Shown here piece after piece: positions 8,001 to 9,753 of a stretch of DNA of 9,753 nucleotides. The stretch's first letter is position 1, and each line of letters starts with the position of its first letter. A program made the position numbers and the translations under genes. A model generated the notes under the pieces. The model saw only the letters and a program-made list of their open reading frames with translations. It was not told the origin of the DNA and searched no databases. This DNA is from Firmicutes bacterium UBA5499 (GTDB lineage: Bacteria > Bacillota > DTU084). Location: the NCBI GenBank assembly GCA_002426275.1, contig DIPB01000036.1:3268-13020 (forward strand). The letters are read 5' to 3'.

Positions 8001-8386
8001 GGGGAGACGGCATTCAATTTTCCATTGATCCCGGCTTCAGCGAGCGGCCGGGCAAGTATGGTTATCACGAGCTTGGCGTCGCGCTCCATGAGAGCAAAGT
8101 TACAAACTGGCGTTGGAGCGCTGCTTACGGAATGGATGTGGGCGAGCTCAAGGATCTCCAGTGTGCAATCGCCAGGCGCGATACTCATACTTGCTATGAG
8201 ATGGCAATCCCCTGGTCTGATTTAATTGACGATCCCACGAAAATAGGTCCTGGTTCTGTAATCGGGTTTTCATTGTTGATTAACGATAATGATGGCGCCG
8301 GCCGTCGCGGCTGGATTGAATATAACAGCGGCATTGGTTTGGTTAAAGATCCTTCGGCTTTCGGAGATCTATTGCTGGTCGAATAG
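5072..8386 (+). CDS. Secreted multidomain glycoside hydrolase, clan GH-A (GH39/PslG-like), with CBM9-like C-terminal domain
   Basis: A 1104-residue exported enzyme. Signal peptide 1-22 ends in AYA before EEAY. Residues about 28-190 look like a galactose-binding-fold carbohydrate-binding domain (VESFETDGW near the start, LSLWVYGDGSG, GQIYIDEL at the end). About 195-305 is an Ig-like beta domain. About 308-625 is a TIM-barrel catalytic domain: FGVCTHN, RDEILWKTAEKTKGQFEIP, LLLILCYGNPLY, then EVWNEYN with the predicted acid/base Glu428 after Asn427, ISIHPY with His492, and WITEIGWPT with the predicted nucleophile Glu529. Asn-Glu plus a second Glu at this spacing is the retaining clan GH-A pattern; the YGNPLY and RDE..W stretches recall GH39 enzymes such as PslG. 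About 690-895 holds two further beta-sandwich segments. About 903-1104 is CBM9/DOMON-like (IKLDGDLSEW, YLKWDRDYLYLSLDVTD, WRGDGIQFSIDPG, AIPWSDL). All expected catalytic residues are present. Substrate (xylan-like, or an exopolysaccharide) is not readable. Last gene of the operon, with a terminator just after it. Confidence 0.85.
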   Translation: MRPFKIMAALLIGSFCFSFAYAEEAYLINNIVESFETDGWGGGGTNCGSQVAAKIVDNPVHEGAGSLELTYDFVGKNEDITYCDYGKYVLIPGKKITTLSLWVYGDGSGLLFYVRLNDGTGETIQYSGGKLDWRGWRKVSIDISKPVGHWGGDNNGVLSAPISLFTFIIDVKEKAYVGRGQIYIDELVAESEILESDSLRLEVESDKVGNIFTEEDAIGFRLKLVNLSPKNRELDLFYQVNSTTDRTLGSGNMQVKVDAAATKTQVLSLAIPVNGNYNLRLYLISKDRVIRLEQNVPFSRIVTPVAAGEKNPVFGVCTHNILGGGVNTDKNNSVASLAGIYMLRDEILWKTAEKTKGQFEIPPKMEYAVNDAVSRGLKLLLILCYGNPLYDQGGPPYTEEGIAAFVRYAAFMAEHFKGRVDHFEVWNEYNLDRSKRPPEDYAKLIKAAYPAIKAANPAAFVVGCCTAGASLDWIDRVLAAGAYDYMDAISIHPYCYPLSPDWGGTVKSIEMTRELMLRYGEEKPIWITEIGWPTHKDERGVSELVSGAYAVRLYTLGMAAGADKIFWYDLQDDGTDLTNNENNFGLIKTRQGVPVPWAAKDNFIAYSTLTKKLADVQFVKAHDFDNLKIYQFRKTKDDRDLLVLWTLHGSQTIGLKSEGTLATDLFGNSFNLSATAGVITLTVSPEPIYLEGNFDELQLTSPGFDLGSQTLSLLAGETGKIKVTLPKDCALSGNFLADLPSNWRLLGETAFSAENRTVELEVSSPGQTVLDNYKLHLYPVSGQQVLAKLSVDIQLVDPIGLTVSPELVDRSEWKKWSLALLLTNNSSTQTLDGTITLREPLSWAGKLKPIAFAGLQPGQTRKIVVPIPQEIECSAALTFAVSLTQGYNELFSTTTSFLAAVKTERQIKLDGDLSEWQDAMPFALNQAWQVKEIKDWGGTDDLSGKGYLKWDRDYLYLSLDVTDNVHRQDDLGSATWRGDGIQFSIDPGFSERPGKYGYHELGVALHESKVTNWRWSAAYGMDVGELKDLQCAIARRDTHTCYEMAIPWSDLIDDPTKIGPGSVIGFSLLINDNDGAGRRGWIEYNSGIGLVKDPSAFGDLLLVE

Positions 8387-8403
8387 TTCAGACTTAAGGT
8401 CCG

Positions 8404-8448
8404 CCCCCTTTGCGGCAATGCGTTGACTATTGCCGCAAAGGGGGTTTT
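8404..8448 (+). terminator. Strong Rho-independent terminator of the operon
   Basis: A perfect 16-base-pair stem (left arm 8404-8419 beginning CCCCCTTTGCGG, right arm 8429-8444) encloses a nine-base loop and is followed by TTTT at 8445-8448. It begins 17 bases after the hydrolase stop codon, so it marks the operon's 3' end. Confidence 0.93.
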
Positions 8449-8524
8449 ATGATTTAGGAATTAAGTGTTATTTTTGGTTGCTTAACAAACTGACAGTCAA
8501 AACTTATGTCAACTTTGACGAGAC

Positions 8525-8762
8525 ATGTTTGATAGTTCAGATACTGATGTGAAAGAGAAGCTCTTTATAGACAAAATCAAGGCATCAGGAAAATGAGATA
8601 GCAACATTGATCACTCGTTTTTTGGCTGCAACATCAGGTATTTCAGTAACAGATACCATAGAAATTTTGTGCCTTAGCTTGGACTTTTTATTCACTTATA
8701 CACGCAATCGAAACTTGCCCATTGAAAACGAAAGCAACCTTCGAGATGGTAAAATCTTGTGA
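8525..8762 (+). pseudogene. Possible small gene (about 78 residues) split by a one-base frameshift
   Basis: From the ATG at 8525 the frame reads MFDSSDTDVKEKLFIDKIKASGK and then stops at TGA 8594-8596. The +1 frame is open from 8571 to a TGA at 8760-8762 and continues in protein-like fashion (NEIATLITRFLAATSGIS, then VTDTIEILCLSLDFLFTYTR). Removing one A from the AAAA run at 8590-8593 joins the two into a 78-residue product. The joined product looks like a charged helix, a hydrophobic helix and a polar tail. An intrinsic terminator starts 18 bases after the second stop, which supports a plus-strand gene here. No good ribosome site precedes the ATG (only GACGAG), and no family is recognised. 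It could be a true frameshift relic, a sequencing error in the A-run, or chance in AT-rich DNA. The flanking 8449-8524 holds no gene and no convincing promoter. Confidence 0.38.
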
Positions 8763-8780
8763 TATGAGCAAATTGGGCAA

Positions 8781-8826
8781 GGAAAGAAAGGGAGTCGCGC
8801 TGGGAGTGCGCTCCCTTTCTTTGTTG
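8781..8826. terminator. Bidirectional intrinsic terminator hairpin
   Basis: AAAGAAAGGGAG (8783-8794) pairs perfectly with CTCCCTTTCTTT (8811-8822). The inner part extends as CGCGC (8796-8800) against GTGCG (8806-8810) with one bulged T and a five-base loop TGGGA. The GC-rich core is flanked by an A-rich left side and a T-rich right side, so it can stop transcription from either strand: after the small reading frame on its left, or minus-strand transcripts coming from the right. Confidence 0.75.
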
Positions 8827-8964
8827 GGATAGCACTTCATATTATCTATAGGTTCACTATCATTTTTTCTATCTACACAGGTCATATAACAAACATAAAA
8901 GGAAAAACTTGGTAACTATGTCTTTTGCTCAACTGCGAATTGCCATGCGGATGACTGGTGGTAA
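8827..8964. other. AT-rich stretch with no identifiable gene; may hold more transposase debris
   Basis: No frame stays open over most of this stretch and no structured RNA is apparent. From the ATG at 8918 a short open frame reads MSFAQLRIAMRMTGGKV. It is one frame away from the transposase remnant that follows, and the shift has the same sense as the two lesions inside it, so this may be an N-terminal continuation. Weak evidence. No terminal inverted repeat of an insertion sequence was recognised. Confidence 0.3.
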
Positions 8965-9739
8965 GGTAACTACGTTAGAATCCTGTACCCAAAGGCGAAC
9001 TTGTCCAGCCTGAAGATCAGCGACTTCCTCGCGGCAATTGGCGATGAGAACGTGTAGCGGAATTTTTTTCGAGAATACCTGGCCGGTGTGGGCGGTTCTG
9101 GAAGCGAGGTTATCGACAGCACGGATTACCTAACAGCATTCGCTTTCCGTTGACTGCGGCCAGCAACCACAACGGTGGGATCAGCAACGAGGTCCGCTTA
9201 TCTACATTACGCAATAGGAAACAGGCTTGCCAATCTACTTTCGATACTATCCCTGAAACGTCATAGATGCCTTGATGCTCATACGGACGATAAACAAACT
9301 TAAAGCCAGCGGTGTTAACACGGAATTTGCTATCCTGGATGCAAGCTATTATGATGACGAATACATCATGGCGCTGTATGATGGGAAGATTTCTTTCGTA
9401 TCAAGACTCAAGGGAAACAAGAAATTGTATAAAGAACTTGTCACAAAGCACATTTCAACGATGGAACAGAGGGAAAACCCTGTCAGTTATAGCGGAAGGG
9501 ATGTCTATATCAGGTGTATGGAATGTCAGCTCATCCATGACCACAGGGCGGCGTATTGGTATATAGGGTTGGATATCGATCGTAAGCGAAGCGAATCCCG
9601 TAAGCTGTTCGCAAGAGCGAAGGCTGAAGCCTTGATGGACGGTGAGGTCTTTGGCCGGATTTCGCGTCAAGGGAACAGGCGGAACCAGAAATGTAAAGTC
9701 TATGATAACCAGATTATTACACAGGAGGCTTTTAACTGA
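8965..9739 (+). pseudogene. Decayed IS4-type DDE transposase (IS1634-like), N-terminal and middle parts
   Basis: The transposase can be read only by moving through three frames. Frame 1 (8965 to about 9125) gives YPKANLSSLKISDFLAAIGD, an in-frame TAG at 9055-9057, NFFREYLAG and EVIDSTD, where the Asp at 9115-9117 is the likely first catalytic residue. A one-base loss near 9126 leads to frame 2, PNSIRFPLTAASNHNGGISN and EVR. A second one-base loss near 9198 leads to frame 3, IYITQ, TAG at 9215-9217, ETGLPIYFRYYP, TGA at 9254-9256, NVIDALMLIRTINKLKASGV and FAILDASYYDDE, with the likely second catalytic Asp at 9338-9340. Frame 3 then stays open to the TGA at 9737-9739. The tail after DGEVFGRISRQG no longer resembles a transposase, and the third catalytic Glu (Y-R-E-K type region) is not seen, so the 3' part is lost, shifted or beyond the window. 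Five visible lesions make it inactive. The TTG at 9272 opens only the last 155 residues and is not a real gene start. The exact IS family is uncertain. Confidence 0.8.
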
Positions 9740-9753
9740 TATACGGAAAGTAG

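Noticed and set aside
8493..8540. Promoter for the small reading frame, based on TTGACG near 8515 and GATACT near 8540
   Set aside because: The spacing is about 19 bases with a weak -10, and these elements overlap or lie downstream of the proposed start codon, so they could not drive that gene as drawn.
8688..8885. Minus-strand open frame of 65 codons
   Set aside because: It runs straight through the perfect terminator hairpin at 8783-8822, has no ribosome site, and its translation reads as low-complexity noise.
8449..8980. tRNA, structured RNA or CRISPR repeats in the gene-poor stretch
   Set aside because: No cloverleaf, no regularly spaced direct repeats and no conserved riboswitch core were visible; only the terminator hairpin stands out.
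9272..9739. Intact 155-residue gene starting at TTG 9272
   Set aside because: Transposase-like sequence continues upstream in the same frame beyond the TGA at 9254, so this is the open remainder of a broken gene.

Overview
The window looks like a chromosomal segment from a bacterium with an outer membrane that belongs to, or lies close to, the Firmicutes, for example Negativicutes, Limnochordia or a relative. Two adjacent genes encode secreted proteins with a coiled coil followed by a long beta-rich region ending in phenylalanine, the usual layout of outer-membrane barrels. The first also has a degenerate SLH-like segment at its N-terminus, as in the SLH/coiled-coil/barrel (OmpM, SomA) architecture. 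Shine-Dalgarno sequences are strong. The taxonomic placement is inference from architecture only.

Positions 1-8448 read as the visible part of one plus-strand operon: an SLH-like/coiled-coil outer-membrane barrel protein (20-1807), a paralogous barrel without SLH (1829-3562), a family 1 ABC-type solute-binding protein with an N-terminal hydrophobic anchor and no lipobox cysteine (3657-5045), and a large secreted multidomain glycoside hydrolase (5072-8386). The last has an N-terminal carbohydrate-binding-like domain, a clan GH-A catalytic barrel resembling GH39/PslG, Ig-like beta domains and a C-terminal CBM9-like domain. Gaps are 21, 94 and 26 bases, and a strong intrinsic terminator (8404-8448) follows. 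A promoter for the first gene must lie upstream of the window.

Taken together the genes suggest surface glycan handling. The hydrolase would cut a polysaccharide, the barrels would pass or bind products at the outer membrane, and the solute-binding protein would capture sugars in the periplasm for an ABC permease that is not encoded here. This model is inference.

Positions 8449-9753 differ in character: AT-richer, decayed DNA. A possible 78-residue small gene (8525-8762) is broken by what looks like one extra A and is followed 18 bases later by a bidirectional intrinsic terminator (8781-8826). After that comes a decayed IS4-type DDE transposase (about 8965 to the window end). It can be read across three frames and carries three in-frame stops and two apparent one-base deletions.
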